Shown: positions 28,940-38,084, counted from the first letter of the stretch. The stretch is 64,000 bases of DNA from Devosia sp. FKR38 (GCF_005222805.1 NZ_STGC01000005.1:1526456-1590455); one strand, 5' to 3'. Translations and numbers: made by a program. Notes: a model not told the origin generated them from the letters alone.

Positions 28940-29866
28940 CTATTTGGTAATGCTGAGTTCGCCCGGCGCGCCGGAAATGGCCTGGGTGGGAGAACTGGTT
29001 GCCACCAGCAGCCCCAGCGTCAGCACATAGGGCGCCGCGAAAAAGAGGTAATAGCCTTCCGACACGCCGACCGATTGCAGGGCCGGCCCCAGCGCGCCAG
29101 CGCCGCCGAACAGCAGCGCAGCCCACAGGCAGTTGATCGGGTTCCAGCGGGCAAAAATCACCAGCGCCACGGCCATCAGGCCCTGGCCGGAGGAAATGCC
29201 CTCGTTCCAGCTGCCGGGATAATAGAGCGACAGATAAGCGCCGCCGATGCCGGCCAGCGCGCCACCGGCCGCCGTTGACCACAGCCGCACCCAATTGGGG
29301 TCAAGCCCCATGGCCCGCGCCGCATCGGTGCTGTCGCCGACCACCCGCACGATCAGTCCGATGCGCGTCGCCTTGAACATCCAGGCCATGGCAAAGGCCA
29401 GGATCGCGCCCACCACGAACAGCACATTGACGCGCAGCGCTGCCTCGAGCTGGGGAATGTCGGTCCACCAGCCCAAGGGAATGGCCGGCAGGTCGGGCGC
29501 CACGGGCTGGATATAGGGCTTGCCGAAAAAGAAGGCGATGCCGGTGCCGAACAGCATCAGCGCAATGCCCACGGCAATGTCGTTGACCTTGGGCAGGCTG
29601 CACAACCAGCCATGCAGCAGGCCAAACATCATGCCGGCCAAGGCGGCGGCAGCCACCCCGGCCCAGGGCGAACCGGTGTGGAAGGCCACCGCATAGCCAG
29701 CCATGGCGCCAAACACCAGCGTACCTTCGAGCCCCAGATTGATGCGCCCCGAGCGCTCGGTCAGGCATTCGCCCAGGCTAACGAAGATAAAGGGTGTGGA
29801 GACGCGGATCGCGCCACCAATGATGGCGATGGGCACGCCCCACCAGCCGATGTCGAGCCCATTCAT
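28940..29866 (-). CDS. ABC transporter permease, BMP/nucleoside type (second)
   Basis: 308 residues from the ATG at 29866 ([20 protein letters not shown]), which makes an ATGA overlap with the upstream permease. A start at 29878 is also possible; the longer open frame to 30343 is antisense noise. The family motifs [19 protein letters not shown] and [13 protein letters not shown] are present, in a multi-span membrane protein. It pairs with the longer permease to form the channel. Confidence 0.9.
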   Translation of the reverse strand: MNGLDIGWWGVPIAIIGGAIRVSTPFIFVSLGECLTERSGRINLGLEGTLVFGAMAGYAVAFHTGSPWAGVAAAALAGMMFGLLHGWLCSLPKVNDIAVGIALMLFGTGIAFFFGKPYIQPVAPDLPAIPLGWWTDIPQLEAALRVNVLFVVGAILAFAMAWMFKATRIGLIVRVVGDSTDAARAMGLDPNWVRLWSTAAGGALAGIGGAYLSLYYPGSWNEGISSGQGLMAVALVIFARWNPINCLWAALLFGGAGALGPALQSVGVSEGYYLFFAAPYVLTLGLLVATSSPTQAISGAPGELSITK

Positions 29867-30987
29867 GCGCGCACCCATGTTTCTGGTTTGAACAGGCGGA
29901 AGCGGCCCACCAGCGTCTCGCTGACCAGGATCGCCACGAACACCAGGCCCTGCAGCACGAGCATGGTGGCGTCGGGCAGGTCGAGCCGCCGCTGCACCAG
30001 GCCACTGGAGGCCTCGAACCCGGCCAGCAGCACCGCCACCGGAATGATGGCCAGCGCGTTGTGGCGGGCGAGGAAGGCAATCAATATGCCGGTATAGCCA
30101 TAGCCCGCCGCCAGCGAGCCATTGGCCGACCCATGCACGGCGCTGACCTCGACCATGCCGGCCAGCCCGGCAAAACTTCCCGCGAGGGCCGTAAAGCCCA
30201 GGATCAGCCGGCCGGTGGGCAGGCCCTGGATCTGCGCCGCCCGCACATTGCCGCCGACGATGCGCGCGGCAAAGCCCCAGGTGGTGCGCTCCATCACGAT
30301 ATAGCTGACGATGCAGGCGACCAGGCCAATGCCCAGCCCCCAATGCACGGCCATGCCCGGCATGTCGGCCAGCCGATAGGCCTCCTCCAGCGGGGCGGTC
30401 GATGGTTTGTTGAGACTTGCCGGATCGCGGAACACGCTCTCGACGAAGTGGTTCATCAGCGCGATGGCAATATAGGCCATCAACAGGCTCGAAATGGTCT
30501 CGTTAACGCCGCGCCGCACGCGCATCCAGCCCACCGCGCCGATCCACAAGGCGCCGGTGAGCGCCCCCGCCACAGCCATCAGGGCAATGCCGCCCAGGCC
30601 CAGGCCCGGAAAGCTGGCGCCGGTCACCCCGGCGGCAACGCCGCCCAGCACAATGGCGCCCTCGCCGCCGATCACCACCAGGCCCAGCCGGGCCGGGATC
30701 GCCACGCAGAGCGCGGCCAGCAGGAGTGGTGCTGCCCGCGACAGCGTGTTTTCCCAGGAGAAGGCTGAGCCGAACCCGGCCTGGTACACATAGCCGTAGA
30801 AATCGATCGGCGACTTGCCCAGCAGCAGCAGAAACACGCCGAAGGCCGCGAGGCCCGCAATCAGCGCCAGCAGCGGCAGGGCCACCGCCTCGCTGCGCCG
30901 CATCATGGCCGCCAGGGATGGCCCGGCAGGCGCTGTTGCCCCTGCCGTGCTGCTGGAAGACAGGCCCTGTGGAGTGCCCGTATCCAT
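29863..30987 (-). CDS. ABC transporter permease, BMP/nucleoside type (first)
   Basis: 374 residues from the ATG at 30987, four bases after the binding-protein stop. A Ser/Ala/Pro-rich N-terminus precedes the first helix at about residue 33. The motifs ARLGLVVIGGEGAIVLGGVA, RGVNETISSLLMAYIA and IQGLPTGRLILGF are typical of this permease family. It lies in the same operon as the two hydrolases, which makes an amide such as biuret or triuret a more likely substrate than a nucleoside. Confidence 0.9.
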   Translation of the reverse strand: MDTGTPQGLSSSSTAGATAPAGPSLAAMMRRSEAVALPLLALIAGLAAFGVFLLLLGKSPIDFYGYVYQAGFGSAFSWENTLSRAAPLLLAALCVAIPARLGLVVIGGEGAIVLGGVAAGVTGASFPGLGLGGIALMAVAGALTGALWIGAVGWMRVRRGVNETISSLLMAYIAIALMNHFVESVFRDPASLNKPSTAPLEEAYRLADMPGMAVHWGLGIGLVACIVSYIVMERTTWGFAARIVGGNVRAAQIQGLPTGRLILGFTALAGSFAGLAGMVEVSAVHGSANGSLAAGYGYTGILIAFLARHNALAIIPVAVLLAGFEASSGLVQRRLDLPDATMLVLQGLVFVAILVSETLVGRFRLFKPETWVRA

Positions 30988-30991
30988 GGCG

Positions 30992-32119
30992 TTACGAGAT
31001 CGACCCGACGACGCCCTCGACGAGATAGTCCATGCTCTCGAGCGCGACATCGTCTTCGGCGAAACTCTGGCCTTCGGTGGCGATCACATTGCCCTTGTTG
31101 TCCTTGAGCGGGCCCTTGATGGCGGCAAAGCCGCCCTTCATGATCTCGGCCTGGGTGGCCTCGAACTGGGTGCGCGCCTCGGCCGACACCGCCGGACCCA
31201 GCGGGCTCATCTTGATGAAGCCCTGCGCCAGCCCGCCGCGCACGAAATTGGGAATGGTGCCGCCCGAGAGCGTCGTGTTCACCATCTCGGTATAGACCTG
31301 CGCCCAGTTCCACTCGGCGCCGGTGAGATATTTGTCCGGGGCCAGCGACGCCTGGCTGGCGTGATAGCCGCACAGGAACATGCCGCGACCGGCGCCGGTC
31401 TCCATCACAACCTTGGGGCCATCGACATGGCAGGTGACGACGTCAGCGCCCTGGTCGGCCAGGGCATTGACCGCCTCGGCTTCCTTGACCGCCATGGACC
31501 ACTCGCCGGTGAAGATCACCTGGCAGGTGATGGTGGGATCAACCGAGCGTGCGCCCAGCAGGAACGAGTTGATGTTGAGCAGCACCTGCGGAATGGGCTT
31601 GGCCGCGACAAAGCCGATCTTCTTGGTCTTGGTGGCATGGCCGGCGGCAATGCCGTTCAGATACTGGCCCATGCCGATATAGCCGAAGTACGAGCCGACG
31701 TTCATCGGATGCTTGTCGGCGCTCCACATGCCACCGGCATGCTGGAAGCGGACATCAGGATATTTCGGCGCCATGGCCAGGATATGAGGGTCGAAATAGC
31801 CGAACGAGGTCGGGAAGATCAGGCTCGCACCATCAAAATTGATCATGCTCTCCATGGTCTTTTGCACATCGACCGTCTCGGGGACGTTTTCTTCCTCGAC
31901 CAGAGTCACGCCCTCGATGGCCTTGAGCGCCGCGGCGCCTTCGGCATGGGCCTGGTTGTAGCCAAAGTCATCCTTGGCCCCGACATAGATGAAGCCCACG
32001 GTGAGCGGCGCGGCGCGCGCCGCCGAGAGCGGCAGCAGGCTGCCTGCGGCGGCCAGCCCGACCAGGCTTGCCCCCGACTTCAAGAAGCCACGGCGATTGA
32101 ATTGACGGTCATCGATCAT
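30992..32119 (-). CDS. BMP-family substrate-binding protein, Tat-exported
   Basis: 375 residues from the ATG at 32119, with GGAGG 8 bases upstream. The N-terminus NRRGFLKSGASL is a twin-arginine signal with likely cleavage after SAARA. The mature part starts PLTVGFIYVGAKDDFGYNQA, the BMP (basic membrane protein) fold used by purine-nucleoside and related importers. It is the first gene of the minus-strand operon and divergent from the LysR gene. Tat export suggests folding before secretion. Its ligand is inferred to be biuret, triuret or a similar amide. Confidence 0.9.
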   Translation of the reverse strand: MIDDRQFNRRGFLKSGASLVGLAAAGSLLPLSAARAAPLTVGFIYVGAKDDFGYNQAHAEGAAALKAIEGVTLVEEENVPETVDVQKTMESMINFDGASLIFPTSFGYFDPHILAMAPKYPDVRFQHAGGMWSADKHPMNVGSYFGYIGMGQYLNGIAAGHATKTKKIGFVAAKPIPQVLLNINSFLLGARSVDPTITCQVIFTGEWSMAVKEAEAVNALADQGADVVTCHVDGPKVVMETGAGRGMFLCGYHASQASLAPDKYLTGAEWNWAQVYTEMVNTTLSGGTIPNFVRGGLAQGFIKMSPLGPAVSAEARTQFEATQAEIMKGGFAAIKGPLKDNKGNVIATEGQSFAEDDVALESMDYLVEGVVGSIS

Positions 32120-32252
32120 TGTCTCTGCCTCCAGCTGGCGGAAAACGGCTGCGTCCACAGATCGGGCGGTGCCCCCAAGGCCCGCGCTTCGATCCACACT
32201 GTTGTTCCGAGGCCGACGATTTCAGATGTTACTGCGCATGTCTGGTGCTATC

Positions 32253-32274
32253 TTTTGGCTTGAGTGCTGCAAAA
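32253..32274. promoter_or_regulatory. Dyad in the LysR/BMP divergent gap, possible operator
   Basis: TTTTG and CAAAA flank a 12-base AT/GC-mixed centre between the two divergent genes, about 40 bases from the LysR start. LysR regulators usually bind an imperfect dyad containing T-N11-A in such gaps. The match is short, so this is a weak call. Confidence 0.25.
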
Positions 32275-32310
32275 AACGCATCACTCGAAATCCCCAGCCG
32301 CGAGGACGCC

Positions 32311-33219
32311 ATGCGCTACCTGACATCGGCCCGCTATATCGTCGCCGTGGCCAAGGCCGGCTCCATCCGCAAGGCCGCCGAGGCGCTCTCGATCACCTCC
32401 ACCGCGCTCAACCGGCGCATACTCGATCTTGAGGAAGAGCTGGGCGCGCCGATCTTCGAGCGCCTGCCGCGCGGCGTGCGCCTGAGCAGCGCCGGGGAAA
32501 TCCTGATCCACTATATCCGCAACCAGCTCAGCGACATGGACCGGGTGCGCTCGCAGATCGCCGACCTCTCCGGCGTCCGCCGTGGCCATGTCTCGATCGC
32601 CTGCAGCCAGGCGCTGGTGCCCTATTTCCTGCCCAGCCAGATCGCGCTCTACCGCCAGGCCCATCCCAATGTGAGCTTTGGCGTGCATGTGCGCGACCGC
32701 GAAGCCGCCGAGCGGGCGCTGGCCGATCACACGGCCGATCTCGCCATCGTCTTCGAGCCGGTGCGCATGGCCGAGTTCCACACCATCATCAGCGTGCGCC
32801 AGCCCGTGCATGCGGTGATGGCCCGCAATCATCCGCTGGCCGACAGGCCGAGCCTCAGGCTGGGCGATTGCCTCAACTATCCGATTGCGCTGCCCACCCT
32901 GCCCTATGGCGTGCGCAATCTGCTCGAACTGGCGGCGCTGCGCACATCGCGCGCGCTGACGCCGATGATCGAATCCGACAGCTTCGACTTCCTGCGCCAC
33001 TACGCAGCCCAGGAGCATCTGGTGTCGTTCCAGATCCCCATCGGCCTGTCGCTGTCCGAGACCGGCGGCATGGTGGTCTCCACCCCGCTCGACAAGCGCG
33101 ATGTGCCCGCCGGCATTCTCTATATGGGCCAGCTCAAGGGCCGCACCCTGCCCGTCGCCGCCGCCCGCTTCGCCGCCCAGCTCTCAGCCGCCTTTGCCGA
33201 CGAATATGAGCTGGCGTGA
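32311..33219 (+). CDS. LysR-family regulator, likely controlling the biuret-type operon
   Basis: 302 residues from the ATG at 32311, with GAGGA 4-5 bases upstream. The N-terminal winged helix shows AGSIRKAAEALSITSTALNR and RGVRLSSAGEILIHYI. An effector domain starts near residue 90 (GHVSIACSQALVPYFLPSQI). It is divergent from the BMP-led operon across 191 bases, the usual LysR arrangement, so the inducer may be an intermediate such as biuret. That link is an inference. Confidence 0.9.
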   Translation: MRYLTSARYIVAVAKAGSIRKAAEALSITSTALNRRILDLEEELGAPIFERLPRGVRLSSAGEILIHYIRNQLSDMDRVRSQIADLSGVRRGHVSIACSQALVPYFLPSQIALYRQAHPNVSFGVHVRDREAAERALADHTADLAIVFEPVRMAEFHTIISVRQPVHAVMARNHPLADRPSLRLGDCLNYPIALPTLPYGVRNLLELAALRTSRALTPMIESDSFDFLRHYAAQEHLVSFQIPIGLSLSETGGMVVSTPLDKRDVPAGILYMGQLKGRTLPVAAARFAAQLSAAFADEYELA

Positions 33220-33375
33220 CGGCGACCGCCAACCTGACAAAAAAGTATAGCTCAGGCGAAGTGCAGGCAAACTGACGCGCCTAATCCTGTTTGTGTTGAT
33301 GCCGATGCATCAACCGCGACCGGCCAACGGTTTCTCCGCCCCGATCCGTTTCAAGCCTCGCAATAGGAGATCAAA

Positions 33376-33789
33376 ATGCAGAGCTTTGCCAAGATTGCCT
33401 CCCCCGCCATTGTTGCCTTTGCCGTGATCGTTTCGGCCGGCGCGGCCTTCGCTGCCCCGACGTTCACCACGGCCAACCCGGGCAGTGGCATGGCGATCGC
33501 GGACTTCCGCAGCCAGCTGGGCGTCTTCAACCCGTCCGAAGTCACCGAGTTGGTCGGCGCCAAGACGGTGTCGGTCATCAAGTATGATACGGCCTGGAGC
33601 AAGGACGACGATACGGCCAAGGCGGTGGACCTGCTGACCACGGATGCGCAGTCGATCGGCCAGCTCCGCGAAGCCATCAAGGCCAATGCGGAAGCCGCCA
33701 AGCTGCTCGAAGCCAACCACATCGCCATCAATGACGTTGTCGACCTGGTGTCGGACGGCGCCGGCAATGTGTCGATCTACGTCTCGTAA
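33376..33789 (+). CDS. Small secreted protein of unknown function
   Basis: 137 residues, with AGGAG 6 bases before ATG. A clear Sec signal peptide (MQSFAKIASPAIVAFAVIVS) is cleaved after GAAFA, giving a mature protein of about 110 residues. The mature part has no Cys or membrane segment and alternates short beta-like and helical stretches (LREAIKANAEAAKLLEANHI). I do not recognise it; similar small periplasmic proteins are common in Rhizobiales. It is monocistronic with its own terminator. Confidence 0.85.
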   Translation: MQSFAKIASPAIVAFAVIVSAGAAFAAPTFTTANPGSGMAIADFRSQLGVFNPSEVTELVGAKTVSVIKYDTAWSKDDDTAKAVDLLTTDAQSIGQLREAIKANAEAAKLLEANHIAINDVVDLVSDGAGNVSIYVS

Positions 33790-33896
33790 GCCATCCCGGC
33801 GGTCAACCCTCTCGGCCTGATCCTCCCAAGGGCCGCTTTTGACCGCTGGTGCGGCGGCCGGACGACGTCCCGCGTCCGCGCCGCCCCTGATCTGCC

Positions 33897-33931
33897 AAAC
33901 GCCTCGGCAAGCCCTCTGCCGGGGCGTTTTG
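33897..33931 (+). terminator. Terminator after the small secreted protein
   Basis: A 13-bp stem (AAACGCCTCGGCA with its near-complement, one G-T pair) closes a 7-base loop and ends in TTTT. It lies about 108 bases after the stop codon, and its A/T-rich base lets it act in both directions. Confidence 0.75.
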
Positions 33932-34042
33932 GTGTGCACTCCAACACGTCATGCAGGGGCGAATACCGTCCTTGCGCTTCGCGGAAATTCCGGACCGCAA
34001 TAGATCGGGTCACTCTTCAGTGGATTTCCGGCGCCTTTGCCT

Positions 34043-34172
34043 CCCTCCCCACCCGGGTCGCGCCTCGGCGCGCCCGAGTGCAAGCTCTTGAGGGGAGGGA
34101 ACGAGGGAGGGGGTCCATCGGTGGCCCACGGCACCACCCCCCTCCCCAACCCTCCCCCTCAGGGGGGGAGGG
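34043..34172. repeat. GC-rich palindromic repeat region
   Basis: Two inverted repeats sit in this gene-free gap of about 418 bases (33790-34207). The first has arms CCCTCCCC (34043-34050) and GGGGAGGG (34092-34099). The second is a perfect 9-bp hairpin CCCTCCCCC/GGGGGAGGG with a 5-base loop (34150-34172). Pyrimidine- and purine-rich tracts alternate. It resembles the extragenic palindromic repeats found in many copies in Rhizobiales genomes, and sits after two genes reading toward it. Confidence 0.6.
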
Positions 34173-34207
34173 GCGATAGAACCACGTCCATCTAAACTTG
34201 AGACGAT

Positions 34208-36517
34208 CTAGTCGCGCATGGCGATGGCAAAGTCCTGTTCGCGCCACGCCTGCCGGTCGGGATAGAACAGGGTAAAGCGGACCATGCCGAACTGGGCCAA
34301 CACCGCGCTGTCCAACTCAACGCCATGCATGCCGAAACCCAGCGGGGTGGCATCGCGCTCGCTGACCTGTTTCCAGTCACCATCGCCGAAATGCAGCACG
34401 AAGGGCTTTTCGCTTTCGATGCGCACAGACCGCCCTTGGGGCACGCTGGCAAAGGCGCTGCTTTCCCGCCAGATCCAGCACGCCGCCTGGGGCGCCTGCC
34501 CGCCATAGCGGGTCTCGACCTGAGCAAAGCTCTCGGCGCTGCGACCCGTGACCGAGGCGGCCAGCAACTTGAGCAATTCGCCATGCGCCCAGACCAGCGG
34601 CATGGCGCTGCCACTCGGCTTGCCGGGCTCAAGGCCCCGCTCGGGGATGGCGGCGCTGTCCCAGATCTGCTCGGGCAGCAGGCCTCCCGGCCCGGCCATG
34701 CGCACCATGGCGTCAAGATAGGGCGCCGGGTCCTCCCCGGCCGCGACGGCATAATGGCCGCGCTCGCCGGTCAGCAGCGGCCACAGCCGGCCGATGCCAA
34801 TGCCGTCAAAGGCGCTGCCATCGTCCTTTTCGCCATAGCCGTCGCCATTGTAGCGATAATAGCTCGGCCCGCTCGGCGTCTCCCGGCGCAGCACATGATC
34901 GACCAGCTTGACCGTGTCGGCGATGCGCGGGTCATGCGGCGAGCGCAGCCCGGTGCGCACCAGATAGAGAAACTCCATGCCCAGCAAAGCCTTGGCCTCA
35001 ACCCGACCATTGGCAACATTACGCCGGTCGATGGCTCCGGCCAGCCCGCCTTCGGCCGGGCGCGGCGACATGCGGACATAATAGCCCGCAATGCCGGCAT
35101 CAGCGGCCAGTGGCCCCTGGGCAGCATAGGTCCAGTCCTCGATGCGCTCGTTCCAGCAATCAGCCAGCGCCAAGAGATAGTCCCGCTCGGCGTCGCCGAA
35201 ATATTCTGCGCCAACCACGAGGGCCGAAATCACCACCGCCAGGGTAAAGGGGCTGGCGCCGGCATTCTCTTCCCAGCGGTCCTGATCGCTCATCGGCCCG
35301 TTGCGGACGATAAAGCCAATCGCCTTGCGCACCATGGCCTGCTCGGGCGCGCTGAAGGTCAGGTGCCCGGCCGCCTGCAGCTTGGCGGCCAGCAGCACCG
35401 GCAGCGCCACCTCGTCGAGCTGCTTGCCGGTCCAATAGCCACGACCGTCGGGGAAATAGTTCTGCGCCCAGCTGCCGTCATCGGCCTGGGTGCCGATCAA
35501 ATAATCTAGAGTGCGCCCGGCATCCTCAAGCTTGCCGATGGTGACCAGAGCGAAGGCCGCCTCGACCGTGTCGCGCGTCCACACCAGATGATAGCCGCCG
35601 GCATCATCATGGCTGCTGCCCCAGGGCACGCTGAGGCTGGCCACCACGGCGCCGGCATAGGTGCGATCCTCATGCACCTTGATGACCGAAGCCGAGAGCT
35701 CGGCCGCCCGCGTCAACTGCGGCGTGGCATAGGGAATGCGCAGCCCTGCCGTCCATTGCTGCCACTGCGCCACGAAGAGATCGAGCGTCTCATCGTAATC
35801 ATCCGCCAGGCCCGAGCGCGACAGGGTCCGCGCGCCCTCCGCCGTTTCGGCAAAGCCCAGTGACAGCGTGCCGCTATTGGCCGCCAGCTCGCCCATCAGC
35901 GAGACATTGCCATCCCGTGCTTCGGGATAGCTCCAGGCCATGGCGCCATTGGCGTGAAAATCCTGCCAGCCATCCGAGTAGCCGACATAGCCGGCGCTGC
36001 TGCGCGAAAAGCCGCTATCGGCCCGCAGGCACAGCGCCACATTGGCGCCCAGCGCCGACAGTTCGTCGCTGGCAAAGGCATCATTGCTGGCGTTGCCGCC
36101 CAGATGCGGCGCCAACAGGGCATAAAGGCGCATGCCGTCGCCCGACAGCGCATAGCGGATCAGCAGCGTGTCGCGCAGCGGATGGCAGAGGAATTCCAGT
36201 TCCAGCCGATAGCCCGGCCCCTCATGCACCACCTTGGGCAGCGGCACGCCATCATGCGGGGTGGAAATGGCATAGCGATTGGCCCGCTTGATTTCGGTCC
36301 AGCCATCGGGGCCGGCGACGATGAAACCGAGGTCGCGGATCTGCGGATGGCCGGTCGAGGGCCAATAGACCTCGTTGACGATGCCATGGCCGATGGTCGC
36401 CCAGATGCGGCTACTGCCCAGCGCCGTGGTCACTGCATCCTTGTCGCTGGACGACCAGGTGGGGGCAATTCCGGGAGCACCGGGCGGCGCGTTCTTGATC
36501 GGCTGCATTTCGGTCAC
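34208..36517 (-). CDS. GH15 glucoamylase/glucodextranase-type hydrolase, cytoplasmic
   Basis: 769 residues. GH15 enzymes release glucose from the non-reducing ends of alpha-glucans, inverting the anomer. An N-terminal beta-sandwich (about 1-260, as in glucodextranase) precedes the alpha/alpha barrel. VPWGSSHDDAGGYHLVWTRD and YWTGKQLDEVALP (general acid Glu369) mark the active site, and LLPEQIWD carries the second Glu. There is no signal peptide, so it works inside the cell on imported oligosaccharides or stored glucan. It overlaps the upstream glucokinase gene by 4 bases, which suggests that glucose is phosphorylated as it is released. Confidence 0.9.
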   Translation of the reverse strand: MTEMQPIKNAPPGAPGIAPTWSSSDKDAVTTALGSSRIWATIGHGIVNEVYWPSTGHPQIRDLGFIVAGPDGWTEIKRANRYAISTPHDGVPLPKVVHEGPGYRLELEFLCHPLRDTLLIRYALSGDGMRLYALLAPHLGGNASNDAFASDELSALGANVALCLRADSGFSRSSAGYVGYSDGWQDFHANGAMAWSYPEARDGNVSLMGELAANSGTLSLGFAETAEGARTLSRSGLADDYDETLDLFVAQWQQWTAGLRIPYATPQLTRAAELSASVIKVHEDRTYAGAVVASLSVPWGSSHDDAGGYHLVWTRDTVEAAFALVTIGKLEDAGRTLDYLIGTQADDGSWAQNYFPDGRGYWTGKQLDEVALPVLLAAKLQAAGHLTFSAPEQAMVRKAIGFIVRNGPMSDQDRWEENAGASPFTLAVVISALVVGAEYFGDAERDYLLALADCWNERIEDWTYAAQGPLAADAGIAGYYVRMSPRPAEGGLAGAIDRRNVANGRVEAKALLGMEFLYLVRTGLRSPHDPRIADTVKLVDHVLRRETPSGPSYYRYNGDGYGEKDDGSAFDGIGIGRLWPLLTGERGHYAVAAGEDPAPYLDAMVRMAGPGGLLPEQIWDSAAIPERGLEPGKPSGSAMPLVWAHGELLKLLAASVTGRSAESFAQVETRYGGQAPQAACWIWRESSAFASVPQGRSVRIESEKPFVLHFGDGDWKQVSERDATPLGFGMHGVELDSAVLAQFGMVRFTLFYPDRQAWREQDFAIAMRD

Positions 36518-37206
36518 TCTTCGGTCAACGCTGTGTCAGCCCAAACGCGGAATCCGCCAGCGAAGGCGTTGTCATTTTCGCCACGGCGGCACTTGGGCGG
36601 CAGCTCCTTGAGGTGGTCCACATTGCCACCCCCGATCACCACATAGTCGGGCTCCAGCGCCGCGGTGAGGCGCTCCACCACGTCAAAAACCGCCTTGCGC
36701 CATGCCTTGTTGCCGCGGGATTCGCGGCTCGCCTCGCTGACATAATCCTCAAAGGTCTTGCCCTTCTTATAGGGCAGATGCGCCAGCTCCATCGGCTCGG
36801 CAATACCATCGACGATCATTGCTGCGCCCAGCCCCGTGCCCAGTCCGAGAAACAGCATGCGCCCACCCTCGTAGCTGCCAAGGGCTTGCATCAGCGCATC
36901 ATTGACGATCCGCACCGGCTTGCCCAGCGCCGCCGCATAGTCAAAACCCACCCAGCCGGCGGCCAGATTGTGCGGCTCGGCAATGGGCCGGTTATGCACC
37001 ACCGGGCCTGGATAGCCGATGGTGACACAGTCATAGGCCTGACCATCCATCATGGTCCTGACCGCCGCGCACATGGCCTCGGCCGTCATGTCCGGGCCGG
37101 AAACGGCCCGCAGCGGCGCACCGCCCGCGCTGGTGAGGCATTTGACATGCGATCCCCCAACATCAACGCTGAGCACAATTGCCGGCGCCTTGGCACTATC
37201 GTCCAT
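36514..37206 (-). CDS. ppgK: ROK-family kinase, polyphosphate glucokinase-like
   Basis: 230 residues from the ATG at 37206. VLSVDVGGSHVKCLTS (phosphate-1), RIVNDALMQALG (catalytic Asp) and LFLGLGTGLGAAMI (phosphate-2) match ROK sugar kinases. The segment ELAHLPYKKGKTFEDYVSEA resembles the Lys-rich region of polyphosphate glucokinases, and the Cys-rich zinc motif of ordinary ROK kinases is absent. It would make glucose 6-phosphate from polyphosphate or ATP; the donor is inferred. It leads the two-gene operon with GH15. Confidence 0.8.
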   Translation of the reverse strand: MDDSAKAPAIVLSVDVGGSHVKCLTSAGGAPLRAVSGPDMTAEAMCAAVRTMMDGQAYDCVTIGYPGPVVHNRPIAEPHNLAAGWVGFDYAAALGKPVRIVNDALMQALGSYEGGRMLFLGLGTGLGAAMIVDGIAEPMELAHLPYKKGKTFEDYVSEASRESRGNKAWRKAVFDVVERLTAALEPDYVVIGGGNVDHLKELPPKCRRGENDNAFAGGFRVWADTALTEE

Positions 37207-37405
37207 TTCGCTGAGTCCCCTTGTTCGGGCGAGTGAGCGTCCGACATGCCAGAAGGACTGTGGTCCATTTGCGGCCAGCCGGGATCTGCGGCCAATCTTG
37301 CAGATTTGTAAGCCGGGCGCCAATTGCAGCTTTGGCTGGACATGCCATGATAGCGCCAACAAGGCTCCCCAGAGGGCTGTTAAGAACCGGACCAGTGGCG
37401 CGACC

Positions 37406-38083
37406 ATGAAGATATTGATTGCCGAAGACGACCGCACCTCGGCCCAGTTCCTGATCAATGGCCTGAGCCAGGAGGGCCACAGCGTCGAGCATGTGACCGA
37501 CGGCCGCGATGCGCTCTCGTTCTGCCTCTACAACAGCTGTGACCTGCTGATCCTGGATCGCATGATGCCGGGCATGGATGGCCTATCGGTGCTCAAGGCG
37601 CTGCGCGCCGCGGCCTGCGCCGTGCCGGTGATCTTTCTCACCGCCATGGGCGATGTCGACGATCGGGTCGAGGGCCTGCTCGCCGGCGGCGACGACTATC
37701 TGGTCAAGCCATTCCATTTCTCCGAGCTGATGGCCCGCATCACCGCCCTCACCCGCCGTCCGCAGGAAACCGGGCAGACCACGCGGCTGACCGTGCATGA
37801 CCTGGAGTTGGACCTGCTGACCCATGTGGCCCGCCGCGGTGGCGAGCAGATCGAGCTGCTGGCCAAGGAATATGCCCTGCTCGAGGTGCTGATGCGCAAT
37901 GCCGGGCGCATCCTGACCAAGACCATGCTGCTCGAACAGGTATGGGATTTCAACTTCGACCCCCGCACCACAGTGGTGGAAACCCATATGAGCCGGCTGC
38001 GCAGCAAGGTGGACAAGCCGTTCGATGTTGCGCTCATCCACACCACGAGGAATTCGGGCTATTCGATTCACGCACCACGCTAA
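37406..38083 (+). CDS. OmpR-family response regulator
   Basis: 225 residues from the ATG at 37406. The receiver domain has the acidic pair EDD (8-9), phospho-acceptor Asp51 (LLILDRMMPGMDG) and Lys in YLVKPF. The C-terminal winged helix shows ELLAKEYALLEVLMRNAGRI and TVVETHMSRLRSKVD. It is paired with the kinase gene one base downstream and divergent from ppgK-GH15. The signal is unknown; the copper/heavy-metal type is the nearest in length and layout. Confidence 0.93.
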   Translation: MKILIAEDDRTSAQFLINGLSQEGHSVEHVTDGRDALSFCLYNSCDLLILDRMMPGMDGLSVLKALRAAACAVPVIFLTAMGDVDDRVEGLLAGGDDYLVKPFHFSELMARITALTRRPQETGQTTRLTVHDLELDLLTHVARRGGEQIELLAKEYALLEVLMRNAGRILTKTMLLEQVWDFNFDPRTTVVETHMSRLRSKVDKPFDVALIHTTRNSGYSIHAPR

Positions 38084-38084
38084 T

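Noticed and set aside
29867..30343. Extended reading of the second permease to 467 residues
   Set aside because: The added part is out of frame with, and inside, the first permease gene; the ATGA overlap at 29863-29866 fixes the start.
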